A stretch of 64,000 nt of DNA. It comes from Ensifer sp. LCM 4579. GTDB taxonomy: Bacteria > Pseudomonadota > Alphaproteobacteria > Rhizobiales > Rhizobiaceae. A program made the position numbers and the translations under genes. Shown here in pieces: positions 34,679 to 42,989 of the stretch. The notes under the pieces are model-generated. The model worked only from the letters and a program-made list of their open reading frames with translations, had not been told where the DNA came from and did no database searches. The stretch is from NCBI RefSeq assembly GCF_001854885.1, contig NZ_MDDV01000011.1, forward strand, positions 62,001 to 126,000, read 5' to 3'. The stretch's first letter is position 1. The number at the start of each line of letters is the position of its first letter.

Positions 34679-35391
34679 AGGGTAGGGTCGATCGGATCGA
34701 GAATGTCAGCCGTGTCGTTCTTGGGTGATCCGACCTTCCTGTCAATTGGCCACATCGTCATCAGCTCCGGCGGGAAGGGTTTCATCAGCTCATAGGGATC
34801 CGGCTCCACCGACAGCCAGCGTTCATAGTCTTCCTTGTGCAGGACGACCGGCATGCGGTCATGGATCGCTGCCACCATGTCGTTCGCCGGGCAGGTGATG
34901 ACGCAGAAGGTGCGAATGTCCTCGTCGGTCGCGGGATCGCGCCAGGTCTCCCAGATGCCGGCGAGCGCGAACGGCTCGCCCGATTTCATCGCGATGGCGT
35001 AGGGCTGCTTGTTGCGGCCGGTGCCATGGATGTCCTTCCACTCGAAGAAGCCGTCGATCGGAATGAGGCAGCGCCGGCGGCGATAGGCGTCCTTGAACAT
35101 GCCGCTGGTTGAGATGCCTTCGCACCTGGCATTGATCGGCGGCGGCCGGCCGGGCCTCTGTTCCTTGATCCACCGCAGAATGAGGCCCCATCTTGCACTG
35201 ACGAAGGTCGGCCCGAAGACATCCGGATCGCGGATCACGTCGCGAATGATGATCGGGTAAAATTGCGTCGGCGCGCCGTTGTAGCGCGGGAACTGATTTG
35301 CAAGGGCTTCCGCGTCGGCTTCGCGCCGCGCGAAGGAGAAGTCGCGAAACAATCCTTCCAGAGTGGTCTTGATGTAGACGCGTCCGCACAT
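34675..35391 (-). CDS. SRAP-domain protein (HMCES/YedK family)
   Basis: SRAP proteins form a covalent link with abasic sites in single-stranded DNA, through Cys2. The protein starts MCGRVYIK, retains the N-terminal Cys after Met removal, and has IDGFFEW (Glu), WGLILRWI and the IHDRMPVVL histidine motif. The 238-residue length is normal. GGAGGAGGAA lies before the ATG. Its stop overlaps the start of the nuclease gene (ATGA), so they are co-transcribed. Confidence 0.93.
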   Translation of the reverse strand: MCGRVYIKTTLEGLFRDFSFARREADAEALANQFPRYNGAPTQFYPIIIRDVIRDPDVFGPTFVSARWGLILRWIKEQRPGRPPPINARCEGISTSGMFKDAYRRRRCLIPIDGFFEWKDIHGTGRNKQPYAIAMKSGEPFALAGIWETWRDPATDEDIRTFCVITCPANDMVAAIHDRMPVVLHKEDYERWLSVEPDPYELMKPFPPELMTMWPIDRKVGSPKNDTADILDPIDPTL

Positions 35392-35876
35392 CGGCCTTCC
35401 TCCTCCGCGGCAAAGCTATCGCCAGCGCCTCCGTCGTCAACCGCTGGTCTTTCCGAATCGCGCGCTTCAAACGCGGCATCCCAGTTCGCATGGCACGAGG
35501 CGCCGACGTGCCTCAGATGCTCGAAACGGTACCGCCCGAGCAATTGGGACGATATCAGCCTCGCCATCCGCTCGCGTACTTCGCAAGCCTTTTGCCGGTC
35601 GCTGTCGCAGGCGCCACGCCGCAGCCCGATCGGAATCGCGTAGAGTGTTTGCGCGATGAAGGGCGCGATTGCCGGATAACGCAGCACCTGGTCGCCATCA
35701 AAGACGGCATAGGGCGCGAAGGACTCGGCGATCTTCGCGGCGAGTTCCGGCACGCCGCGGACCTCGACCGGGCGGCGAAATTGGTCAAGGCCGGCGAAGG
35801 CGCGCTTCTGATGCGGTTTCAGGACGGCCAGATCAACGGCGATCGCAATGGTGATCTCGTCTTCAAGCGTTTGCAT
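35235..35876 (-). CDS. Hypothetical protein, last gene of small-orphan operon; 3' end uncertain
   Basis: The ATG at 35876 overlaps the end of the gene upstream, fitting an overlapping operon. Protein-like sequence (LEDEITIAIAVDLAVLKPHQ, FDGDQVLRYPAIAPFIAQTL, ARLISSQLLGRYRFEHLRHV) extends to about 35420. The frame then runs 156 bases into the SRAP gene with shadow-like Arg/Ser-rich sequence, so either the reading frame is shifted near its end or the overlap is real. No family is recognised. Confidence 0.5.
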   Translation of the reverse strand: MQTLEDEITIAIAVDLAVLKPHQKRAFAGLDQFRRPVEVRGVPELAAKIAESFAPYAVFDGDQVLRYPAIAPFIAQTLYAIPIGLRRGACDSDRQKACEVRERMARLISSQLLGRYRFEHLRHVGASCHANWDAAFEARDSERPAVDDGGAGDSFAAEEEGRCADASTSRPLWKDCFATSPSRGAKPTRKPLQISSRATTARRRNFTRSSFAT

Positions 35877-36036
35877 GACGCATATTCCATTCCGGCCGAT
35901 GCTCGAAGCAGAACCAATTCGGCTCGGCCTTGCCGACCGCGAAGCCAAAGCCGCCCCACTTCTTGCAGCCAGGATGCTCGCAGTAGTGCACGTACAGCGT
36001 CGTCTCGTGCCTGGTAGCGCCTTGCGCGTCGCTCAT
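35863..36036 (-). CDS. Small orphan protein with Cys/His pairs
   Basis: The 57-residue product starts MSDAQGATRHETTLYVH and contains YCEHPGCKKWGGFGF and NWFCFEHRPEW; the C-x4-C ... C-x2-H layout suggests a small zinc-binding fold. Its ATG overlaps the stop of the gene upstream (ATGA), and the next gene overlaps its end. It is similar in style to small GcrA-adjacent or plasmid orphan proteins of Rhizobiales, function unknown. Confidence 0.65.
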   Translation of the reverse strand: MSDAQGATRHETTLYVHYCEHPGCKKWGGFGFAVGKAEPNWFCFEHRPEWNMRHANA

Positions 36037-36254
36037 TTCGGCACCTCGTCCCTGCGTTCCGGGCAGGGTGCCCAACCGCGCGTAAAGCCAATGCTCATCG
36101 CGATCTCAGCCAGCGCCAGTTGCTCGCGCAGATATTTGCAGTCGAGCAACAGTGTGGCGATCGCTGCGCGCGGATCTTTATCATGCCAGGCGAGGGCGGC
36201 CTCGACCTCCCATTCGAGGTCGGAGCGGTCCGCCTGTCCTTCTGGGGCGGTCAT
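36033..36254 (-). CDS. Small hypothetical protein
   Basis: The 73-residue helical protein (DLEWEVEAALAWHDKDPRAA, LLLDCKYLREQLALAEIAMS) starts at an ATG overlapping the upstream stop (ATGA). It belongs to a chain of four overlapping genes between 36421 and 35235. Function unknown. Confidence 0.65.
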   Translation of the reverse strand: MTAPEGQADRSDLEWEVEAALAWHDKDPRAAIATLLLDCKYLREQLALAEIAMSIGFTRGWAPCPERRDEVPK

Positions 36255-36421
36255 TGCAATTTCAGGCTCAGCTGAATGCCACGATTTGGCATTCTCAAAG
36301 GTTTGCCAACATCGATGCGCCCAAAAACCTCTCTGCGCCGCTCTGCCTCGCGCTCCCTTTTTGCGCGCAATGCCGTCACGACCGAGTGAGCGCGCTCAAT
36401 CACTTCTTCTGCATGGGCCAT
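36251..36421 (-). CDS. Small hypothetical protein, first gene of the overlapping chain
   Basis: The ATG at 36421 follows GGAGG with five-base spacing. The 56-residue protein is a single charged helix (EEVIERAHSVVTALRAKRER) with a basic tail. An in-frame upstream ATG lacks a Shine-Dalgarno sequence. Function unknown; co-transcribed with the three genes that follow. Confidence 0.6.
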   Translation of the reverse strand: MAHAEEVIERAHSVVTALRAKREREAERRREVFGRIDVGKPLRMPNRGIQLSLKLQ

Positions 36422-36547
36422 GAGAGCCTCCATCAAATGTTCTCATTTTGTTCTCATTGCTGAGTGCCGTCAAGGGCTCAGCTCAGGGGATTGGTGCGGC
36501 AGTATTCGTGCCGGTGACATCGCTCGCAATCGCGCGGTGCGATCGGC

Positions 36548-36838
36548 TCACTCGGTCCGGTCCAATAGGATTTTCAATGATCTGATGACATCGGCCGCGT
36601 CGACGAGGGCATCCCTGACCTCTTCCGCCGAAAGGTCGCGAGCGCGCTCCGACGCTATCCGGAGGTCGATCAGGACGTCCCGTGCACGATGGGGGTCTGC
36701 GATGCCGGTCTGCTCGCGCATGTCGCGGATGGTGTCTATCGAGCGCTCAAAGAGCCTGCTTATCTCATGGTGTGTCAGCTGGTCGGCCTCGTTTGCCGCC
36801 CTAATCAGCTCTGCGATGAAATCGGTCGTTAGGCTCAT
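36548..36838 (-). CDS. Hypothetical helical protein
   Basis: The 96-residue protein is helical and charged (TDFIAELIRAANEADQLTHH, DVLIDLRIASERARDLSAEE). The region EISRLFERSIDTIRDMREQT could be a short helix-turn-helix. It lies upstream of the overlapping chain in the same direction. No family recognised. Confidence 0.5.
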   Translation of the reverse strand: MSLTTDFIAELIRAANEADQLTHHEISRLFERSIDTIRDMREQTGIADPHRARDVLIDLRIASERARDLSAEEVRDALVDAADVIRSLKILLDRTE

Positions 36839-37029
36839 CGGGCGTGTGCTGCAGGCTGCTCGTTGACCGGTGGCATATTCTCACTGCTGCCAGCATTCGG
36901 CAATCATGCCGAGCCTCACCGCGAACCCCGCCCGAACAATAGCCGGCAACTTCAGCCTCAAGCCCAGCCGATGTGCTCGCGCTTCGCCAGATTCAGGAAA
37001 GGCCCGAACTTGCGAACAGCAGGCTGGCT

Positions 37030-37355
37030 TCAGCGGGCGATGAGACGGGATTCTTTCGGAGCCCGGTCGCGCGCGAGTTCAGAGCGCTGTCGGGCATAGT
37101 TCGGAGCTGTCATCGGGTAGTCGGCCGGGAGCGTCCAATTTTCGCGATACTGCTCCGGGGTGAGAGCGCACTTCGCCATCGCCGCCTCAGCGAGTCGAAT
37201 TTCTTGCCGTCCTCCAGGCAGATGATGAAGTCCTGTTCCTCATTGGCGGGCTCGGCTTTCGCTGGTCGAGAAGGCGTGTCGAGCGAGCCGCAGGTTGCTG
37301 GATAAGGTGCCGCAGATCGGCTCGGGACTGGAGGCCTCGGACGGCTTCTCCTCAA
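37030..37355 (-). pseudogene. mucR: Degraded MucR-family regulator
   Basis: MucR/Ros proteins are zinc-finger regulators of polysaccharide synthesis and symbiosis. On the minus strand QDFIICLEDGKKFDSLRR matches the start of the zinc finger; homology then continues in another frame as LTPEQYRENWTLPADYPMTA and PNYARQRSELARD to the stop at 37030. The His residues expected after DSLRR are lost at the frameshift, and the N-terminal third is unrecognisable. Confidence 0.75.
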
Positions 37356-37583
37356 TGCCCGCCAGAGGCAAGGATTCCTTGTCGCGGTCGAGAACCTGTT
37401 TTCGTCCTTCCCGGCATTTCGGATTCCGTGTCAGTCGCTTGATGCGTCACAGGCGCAAACGGCCCCACGGCCCCTTCCGTCGATGCGAAAACACGAGGCG
37501 CGGAGACACCGTTCTCCGTGCTGGCCCCCGAATTCATTCCCAGTGACGCCCCTTATTCGAACCGCCGCCGTCGATCCGGTCAA

Positions 37584-37705
37584 CCCACGCCTGACCCTTC
37601 GGGCAAGCCTGCGGCGGGTCTCCCCATAATCGCTCACGCGATCACGGCGCTTTGCGCCGCCCTGCGGGTGGGTGATCCCCCTCCCGCCGCAGGCACAGGC
37701 GTGGG
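37584..37705 (+). ncRNA. Strongly foldable leader upstream of the DUF736 gene
   Basis: Two nested perfect stems enclose an inner region: CCCACGCCTG (37584-37593) with CAGGCGTGGG (37696-37705), and GCCTGCGGCGGG (37607-37618) with CCCGCCGCAGGC (37683-37694). Inside are smaller hairpins such as ATCGC/GCGAT and GGCGC/GCGCC. The element ends 100 bases before the DUF736 start, in the same direction. This looks like a structured 5' leader or small RNA; no known riboswitch class is recognised. Confidence 0.6.
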
Positions 37706-37805
37706 TCAAGCGCCGGGCTTTCACCCCGTCGTGACCAGCTCGCCGTCTGGCGCTTGGTCATGGGGCGTTCACGGGAATGATCCCGATCAGCAAAGGAGAA
37801 CTGCA

Positions 37806-38132
37806 ATGTCCGCAACCATCGCTCGCCTCACCCAGACCGAAAAGGGCTTCGTCGGTACCCTCGCTACCCTCGCCATCCGTTGCCCGATCACCATCGTCGA
37901 GAACGCCAAGAAGGACGACAACAGCCAGGAGCCCGACTACCGCGTCCTCGCCAACCGCAACGGCTTCGAACTCGGCGCAGCCTGGGTCCGCACCTCCCAA
38001 CGCACCGGCGCCGAATACATCTCCGTCTCGCTGCGCGCCCCCGAATTCGGCACCCTCTACGCCAACATCGCACCGGCTCCGGGCGGCAAGGAAGGCGAGT
38101 ACGTCATGATCTGGAACCCGCCAGCACACTGA
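37806..38132 (+). CDS. DUF736 family protein
   Basis: The 108-residue product (MSATIARLTQTEKGFVGTLA, YRVLANRNGFELGAAW, PEFGTLYANIAPAPG) is a full-length DUF736 protein, a small family common on alphaproteobacterial plasmids and integrative elements. The start follows AAAGGAGAACTGCA. It is preceded by the long structured leader described at 37584. Function unknown; the consistent link with mobile elements suggests a role in their maintenance or transfer. Confidence 0.88.
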   Translation: MSATIARLTQTEKGFVGTLATLAIRCPITIVENAKKDDNSQEPDYRVLANRNGFELGAAWVRTSQRTGAEYISVSLRAPEFGTLYANIAPAPGGKEGEYVMIWNPPAH

Positions 38133-38217
38133 CCGGCCCAGGTCGGATAACCTCGCTCCCCAAGGGGGCGGGGCTTTCTGCGCCCAGGCGCCTCGCACCA
38201 GCCAAGGAGTGACCGCC

Positions 38218-38577
38218 ATGCCCGTCAACACACCACTAAACGTTGAAAATCATGGCAGAAATCCCTATATTCGGCCTCGAAAGAGAGGCGCAATGCTCGA
38301 CAACGTTCCCGATTTCATCGCCACTCGCGAACATGCTGACGCCGTGTTCGAAGAATTCTTCAAGACCGGGGATCTCGATATCTTCTCGCGCCATCGCGCG
38401 GCGATGATCGACGACGTCCATCGCGGCAGCCTCGCGATCATGCGCGGCTCAGGCAACGAGCTCGGCCCGTTCGAGGAGTTCATCTCCGCGCTCGAGGAGC
38501 ACGGGATCATCACCATGGACGAGGCTTTCGCCCTCGGTGATCGCTACATCGCCTACAAACGCTCACAAGCGGCCTAA
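38218..38577 (+). CDS. Hypothetical protein upstream of fic
   Basis: The 119-residue product starts at ATG 38218 behind AAGGAG. The C-terminal two thirds are helical and acidic (FIATREHADAVFEEFFKTGD, FEEFISALEEHGIITMDEAF). It precedes the Fic gene by 115 bases, with a terminator between, so it is probably not in the same transcript. I looked for the Fic-inhibitory helix motif [S/T]xxxE[G/N] and did not find a clear one. Function unknown. Confidence 0.6.
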   Translation: MPVNTPLNVENHGRNPYIRPRKRGAMLDNVPDFIATREHADAVFEEFFKTGDLDIFSRHRAAMIDDVHRGSLAIMRGSGNELGPFEEFISALEEHGIITMDEAFALGDRYIAYKRSQAA

Positions 38578-38590
38578 CGGCCGCTTTTCT
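38567..38590 (+). terminator. Rho-independent terminator
   Basis: AAGCGGCC (38567-38574), loop TAAC, GGCCGCTT (38579-38586) followed by a T-rich tract. The stop codon of the preceding gene lies in the loop, the same arrangement seen in the small-gene array at 43-44.6 kb. Confidence 0.75.
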
Positions 38591-38692
38591 TTTTCCTTGC
38601 ATCTTTTCTATTCGCCTCGCGTCAAGGTTGACCGCGGGGCCTAATGCGATTCAAATCGCGACCGACTAGTCAAATGACCTTGTTCGGTGACC

Positions 38693-39706
38693 ATGGCTCA
38701 AGATCCCTATTGCTATCCCGGCACTTCGGTTCTCATCAATAAATTTGGCGTCCACGACCAGGAGGAGCTTAACCTTCGCGAACAGGTCACGACCAACAAA
38801 GCACTTCGCGATCTCGAGCGAAATCCCGTGAAGGGGAATTTCGACCGGGATCACCTGATGGAGATCCATCGTCGGATCTTCCAAGACGTGTATCCCTTCG
38901 CGGGCCAACAGCGCATCTACAATATGTCGAAGCCGGAACCGGTGCTTGGAGGCGCATCCGTCAAATACGGCGATCACAAGTTCATGCGGGAGCTCCTCGA
39001 TCACGACACGAAAGAGCTTGGCCGGTTCAGATGGGACGACAGCAACAAGGCCCAGTCCGCCGCCCAGTTCACGAAACTCATCAGCAATATCTGGCAGGCC
39101 CACGCCTTTCGCGAGGGCAACACCAGGGCAATCGGCGTCTTCATGCACCAGTTCGCCACGGAACGCGGCTTCGGGCTCGACCGGGAAACCATGTGGCCTG
39201 CGGCCAGCGAAACCCGCGACTTCCTCGCGAAAGCGACCGTCGGCGACGGAAAGGACTTCGCTAAACGAATCCTGCATGCTCATCAGATCGCCAAGGACCG
39301 CAACCACCCCGAACTCGGTCGCGTCACCAGCATGACGGCGCAGATGCTCAGGATGATGGGAAAGCCCGAGATCCAATTCCCGCAGAAGGGCGACGAGGTG
39401 AAGGGCCGGATCCTGACCGTCAGCGACGACACCGCTCTCGTTGCCAACGCTCGCGGTGTCCACGCTGTCGACGTCAAGAACTTCGCCGAGGCGCCGCAGA
39501 CGAATGACCGCGTCAACGTCGTGATCGCGCATGAAATCACCTCGAAATCACGATTTGAAAGAGGCACCGAGAAGCCGGTGACAGATAAAGGCCGGACAGA
39601 GGACAAGAGCGCTCCCGATCCCAAAGATCGAAGCGCGACCGACAAGCCGGAGAGGACGATCAAGCTCGCTCCCCCTCAATCCCCGAGCAAATATCGATCA
39701 CGCTGA
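38693..39706 (+). CDS. Fic-domain protein, probable AMP-transferase and T4SS substrate candidate
   Basis: Fic enzymes transfer AMP to target hydroxyls. The N-terminus (YCYPGTSVLINKFGVHDQEE, in Bep/VbhT style) leads to the Fic motif HAFREGNTR (His137 to Arg145); compared with HxFx(D/E)GNGRxxR the second Gly is Thr and the final Arg is missing. An OB-fold-like segment follows (VKGRILTVSDDTALVANARG), as in Bartonella effector proteins, but no BID domain. A charged linker ends in TIKLAPPQSPSKYRSR, which resembles the relaxase C-terminus. Secretion or co-transfer with the plasmid is inferred from that tail. Confidence 0.85.
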   Translation: MAQDPYCYPGTSVLINKFGVHDQEELNLREQVTTNKALRDLERNPVKGNFDRDHLMEIHRRIFQDVYPFAGQQRIYNMSKPEPVLGGASVKYGDHKFMRELLDHDTKELGRFRWDDSNKAQSAAQFTKLISNIWQAHAFREGNTRAIGVFMHQFATERGFGLDRETMWPAASETRDFLAKATVGDGKDFAKRILHAHQIAKDRNHPELGRVTSMTAQMLRMMGKPEIQFPQKGDEVKGRILTVSDDTALVANARGVHAVDVKNFAEAPQTNDRVNVVIAHEITSKSRFERGTEKPVTDKGRTEDKSAPDPKDRSATDKPERTIKLAPPQSPSKYRSR

Positions 39707-39792
39707 TCTTCGCTCGGCACTAAAAAATCAGGACGGACCCAGACACTCAGACGACCAAATAATCTGAAATTAGAGCTTCGAGGTGACCACCC

Positions 39793-39951
39793 ATGGTTTT
39801 TTGGATAGCGTGTGTGGCCGGATTGGCGATCGCTTATCTCTTCGGCTCCACGCCAACGGGCTATCATGAGCCCGGCCTACCGCGAAGCCGTCCTCGCAGG
39901 TTTACGAACTTAACAAACTTGACGAACTGTCGCATCCTGCCTAAATTGTAA
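39793..39951 (+). pseudogene. N-terminal remnant of PlsY-like acyltransferase
   Basis: A 52-codon frame starts with FWIACVAGLAIAYLFGSTPT and GY, which matches the first membrane helix and the GS-x-PTGY motif of PlsY (acyl phosphate:glycerol-3-phosphate acyltransferase). Homology ends after about 24 residues. It is a small gene scar, or a short hydrophobic peptide that resembles PlsY by chance. Confidence 0.45.
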
Positions 39952-39969
39952 CGCAGGAGGCTGAAGACC

Positions 39970-40644
39970 ATGCCCACTACGAAAACTCTAGCCAACGAGC
40001 CCCGAAACGACTCTTCCAACATTGCGCTCTCGATGAAGCTGCCACGGAAAGCCGATTTCGAGAAGGCGCTGATCAGACAATACGCCAAGGCGGTTAAGCT
40101 GAGCCGAAAGGCCGGCCATCAGGTCAGTTTCCGCGTCGTCGTGGATCCGCTGGCTGGAGCGCAGACGATTTCAGTCGTTGAAGAAGAGCCGTTGTCCCAT
40201 CAGGATGCGTTTCCGGTAGAAGAGGTGCCAGAGCCGGATGACGAACTCCAGGCAGCGTTGGCTGCCGCACGGGAGCGTGGCCGGCGTCGCGTGGCGGAGA
40301 TTCTCGCGGAGGACGATATGCTGAGCGCGGAAGCGTTCGCGGAGCTGCTCGGCGTTTCGCGTGTCACCGTCAACACAAAGCGCCAGAACGGCCAGGTTCT
40401 CGGTCTCGACGGCGCTAAGCGGGGCTTCCGTTTTCCGTCATGGCAACTCGATCGGGACGGTCGACCCTATGCTGCGCTTCCGAAGCTGCACGAGGTCCTG
40501 GGCGGTGCATGGGCGGTTTACCGCTTCCTTGTCACGCCGCACGGCGCTTTGGACGGCCGGACGGGCCTCGACGCTTTGAAACGCGGTCAGGACGAAGAAG
40601 TGGTTGCAGCGGCCGAGGGTGTCGCCCGCGGTGATTTTCGCTGA
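39970..40644 (+). CDS. MbcA/ParS/Xre-type antitoxin of a RES toxin
   Basis: The 224-residue protein has a C-terminal Xre/MbcA-like module: an HTH region (SAEAFAELLGVSRVTVNTKR), GLDGAKRGFRFPSWQLDRDG, and a toxin-binding end (WAVYRFLVTPHGALDGRTGL). The N-terminal 100 residues are a longer, charged extension. It precedes and abuts the RES gene, the standard order of these modules. Autoregulation of the operon is typical of the family. The start follows GGAGG with a spacing of about 11 bases. Confidence 0.8.
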   Translation: MPTTKTLANEPRNDSSNIALSMKLPRKADFEKALIRQYAKAVKLSRKAGHQVSFRVVVDPLAGAQTISVVEEEPLSHQDAFPVEEVPEPDDELQAALAAARERGRRRVAEILAEDDMLSAEAFAELLGVSRVTVNTKRQNGQVLGLDGAKRGFRFPSWQLDRDGRPYAALPKLHEVLGGAWAVYRFLVTPHGALDGRTGLDALKRGQDEEVVAAAEGVARGDFR

Positions 40645-41263
40645 ATGGCCGCAATCAAGCCGCCCCCGGGTTTCGAGAATTCCCCGCTCGATATCGAGAC
40701 CGTTCGTGCCGGTCGTCGATTTGGGCGAATCTATGCGAGCGCCTTTCCCGATCCATTAGGATATGGAAAGACGCCGAGCCGGTTCAGTGATCCCCGCCGG
40801 CGTGACCCGGCAAGGCGGTTTGGCGTTGTCTATTTGGGCGACACACTCAAGGTCTGCTTCCTGGAGGCGGTCCTGCGTGATCGGCGCGATGGCCTCGTGG
40901 GCGATCTCCCGATCGGTGAGAAGGAGATCTATGCGCGGCGCTACGCAGAGATTGAGACGATTGCGGATCTCCGCCTTGTTGAATCTCCGCGAGGACCACG
41001 CCATCAGGATGGGAGTGCCGACAGATGTCGCGAAATCCTCGCGCCAAACCCTCGCGCGGACGTGGTCGCTTGCTTTCCATCGGCACCGATCCGTGCCGGA
41101 CGGCATCATCTATCCATCCCGCCTGAATGGGCATACGAATCTCGCGATCTTCGACCGCGCCATCTCGAAATTGTCGGCTGTACGCGTCGTGCCCCTGATT
41201 GGAGCACCGGGCCTTGCCACCATCATCAACGATCTTCGTGTGAGCCTCGTCGACATCACCTAG
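40645..41263 (+). pseudogene. RES-domain toxin, frameshifted
   Basis: The ATG at 40645 directly follows the antitoxin stop. The first frame has RRFGRIYASAFPDPLGYGKT, FGVVYLGDTLKVCFLEAVLR and IADLRLV, the RES Arg, Tyr and Glu region. Near 40981 an apparent extra A (GTTGAATCTC instead of GTTGATCTC) shifts the frame; homology continues as LREDHAIRMGVPTDVA and LAIFDRAISKLSAV to the stop at 41263. The toxin is probably inactive unless this is a sequence error. The antitoxin stays intact. Confidence 0.75.
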
Positions 41264-41345
41264 GCCGTACACTGGAGCGATAGCCGCATTGAGGTGAGTT
41301 GGATCATGGCGGGACGTTGACAGATCATCAGGCAAGTCGCCGCTG

Positions 41346-41876
41346 CTATGCTGGAACGTATTTCAACCTGATCACGTCCTCGCCGATACGGTCGCTGGCC
41401 ACGAGGCGCAGCGGCGGCCGCGGACCTGCGAAGAACGGCTTGCCGCGACCAAGCACGACGGGATGGAGGTACAGTCGATACTCATCGACAAGACCAAGGT
41501 CGGTCAGACTTCGCGCTAGCTCAGGTCCGGCAACTTCAATCTCCCCATTAAGTTGAGCTTTCAGCCCGCGTATCGCCGCCTCAATGTCGTCCTCAACGAG
41601 AGTGGCGTTCGGGCCGACGGACTTCAACGAGCGCGACACGACCCACTTCGGCTGGCTCCGCCACGCCGCCGCATAGTCGCGTTCTGCCTCGTCCCACTCG
41701 GAATGATCTTCGTCCCAATACCGCATCACCTCGTACATGCGGCGACCGTACACGCTGCCGGTTAGGCCGCGCACATCGTCGATGAAATGACGAAAGAGCG
41801 CGGGATCGGGCGCAAATTCCATGTGGTCGACATACCCATCCAGGGACTGGTTCAAGGCGTAGACGAGCTTCGCCAT
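41346..41876 (-). CDS. Dihydrofolate reductase-family protein (RibD C-terminal-like)
   Basis: The 176-residue product starts at ATG 41876 behind GGAG; the longer frame to 41903 is less likely. It shows LVYALNQSLDGYVD, FIDDVRGLTGSVYGRRMYEV, EIEVAGPELARSL and DEYRLYLHPVVLGRGKPFF, the pattern of the YwjB/YyaP branch of the DHFR-like superfamily. Members are predicted NADPH-dependent reductases of unknown substrate. It is a single gene. Confidence 0.88.
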   Translation of the reverse strand: MAKLVYALNQSLDGYVDHMEFAPDPALFRHFIDDVRGLTGSVYGRRMYEVMRYWDEDHSEWDEAERDYAAAWRSQPKWVVSRSLKSVGPNATLVEDDIEAAIRGLKAQLNGEIEVAGPELARSLTDLGLVDEYRLYLHPVVLGRGKPFFAGPRPPLRLVASDRIGEDVIRLKYVPA

Positions 41877-42376
41877 GCTGCAGGGTCTCCTCCCCAGGTT
41901 CATCGGAAAGGCTTGAGGCGACGCTACTGAGAAATGAGGTTAGTTACAATCGGGCCACCGCTTTGTCGGTGTGGCCAATAACCGTCGCTACCGTGAATCC
42001 GTGTCCGAATAATGCACAGGGGGCCGTCTTGAGGCGTCGTCGCAACCTGCGGCCCGACGCGACCACGCTCGAATCTCGTTCACGCCCACTCGTGCGACAG
42101 CGTGACGGTGATCGTCCTGGCGGCCGATGGCAATTTGCCGATTGATGTAGTGGCAGGCGACCTCTGGCGTCGAATCCCGCGTTTCCGTCGGCGTTCTCCA
42201 AAGCGGCCCTGCGCAATCCTATCGCTGCGCACTCTACCGCTGGCCCGTCCAAGCGCAACCCAAAGGGTTCTCTTCTCCGCTTCGCTCCATTGCGACCGCT
42301 TCGCGGTGCTGCTTGGCCGTTCCAGCGGTCCTCGAGCTACGCGATTGCGCAAAACCACTTTGGAGGGATCTACCCT
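41877..42376 (+). promoter_or_regulatory. Long GC-rich leader before a small orphan gene
   Basis: No gene is supported in these 500 bases. The last 300 bases before the ATG at 42377 run GC-rich with several short inverted repeats and end in TTTGGAGGGATC, a strong ribosome-binding site. Similar long non-coding leaders precede the genes at 32964, 37806, 43186, 43821 and 44377, though the sequence differs. Confidence 0.4.
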
Positions 42377-42574
42377 ATGAAAACGCTCGTAAGCTTCTGC
42401 CAGAAAACCGGTCGCCGTCTTCGCCTCTACATTAATCGGCAAATTGCCAAGCTAACCCGGAAGGGCCAGCTCAAAATCACCGTCGGGCTGTCACTCCCGT
42501 TCATCGCGAAACTGGAGGTCAGCTACCAGGTCGAGTTCGATCGCAAGGCCGACAACGACAACAAGCCGCGATGA
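42377..42574 (+). CDS. Small basic hypothetical protein
   Basis: The 65-residue product (MKTLVSFCQKTGRRLRLYIN, KLTRKGQLKITVGLSLPFIA, FDRKADNDNKPR) is basic and follows GGAGGG by nine bases. The next reading frame overlaps its stop (ATGA). Function unknown. Confidence 0.65.
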   Translation: MKTLVSFCQKTGRRLRLYINRQIAKLTRKGQLKITVGLSLPFIAKLEVSYQVEFDRKADNDNKPR

Positions 42575-42817
42575 CAGACGAGGCCTCGCCCTGCACCCGT
42601 CTCGATGGCTGACCGCTGCGGCGCAGGCAATCGTGGCTGCGCATCGCAGTTGGTCAAAGAATTCATGCACATCGGCTACACGCTGCTGCCGGACACCTCC
42701 TCAGCAACCATCTCGCAATACGCTCACGCCTGCGCAACGAGACCGGACTGGCAGCGCGATTGCCTTGCCGATCCCGCCGCTGTCCTGGCGCGTATCGGCC
42801 CCACGCCGGAGGACTGA
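42571..42817 (+). pseudogene. Small plasmid gene with two frameshifts
   Basis: The ATGA overlap with the previous stop marks a start, MTDEASPCTRLDG, then TGA. Homology-like sequence continues in another frame (LTAAAQAIVAAHRSW) and then a third (VKEFMHIGYTLLPDTSSATI to ARIGPTPED). Two single-base corrections would give one protein of about 80 residues. The last frame alone could be translated from an internal ATG at about 42665. Confidence 0.5.
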
Positions 42818-42989
42818 TCTCGCGACCATCGCCGCCCGGGGCTCCTGCTCAGACCGAACAGGGGCCCTTTTTGTTGGTCGCTGCGGCTCGCATGCCGGCC
42901 TGCCGGCCGGAAGCGGTGTCGTCGCCTTCGGCGCCGACGGGCATTTCCGTCTCGACTTTGCTATTGTGCCATCCGGCCAAACGCGAGCG

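Noticed and set aside
37431-37724. 97-codon minus-strand frame over the DUF736 leader
   Set aside because: The conserved feature here is the nested stem structure; the frame is an antisense by-product.
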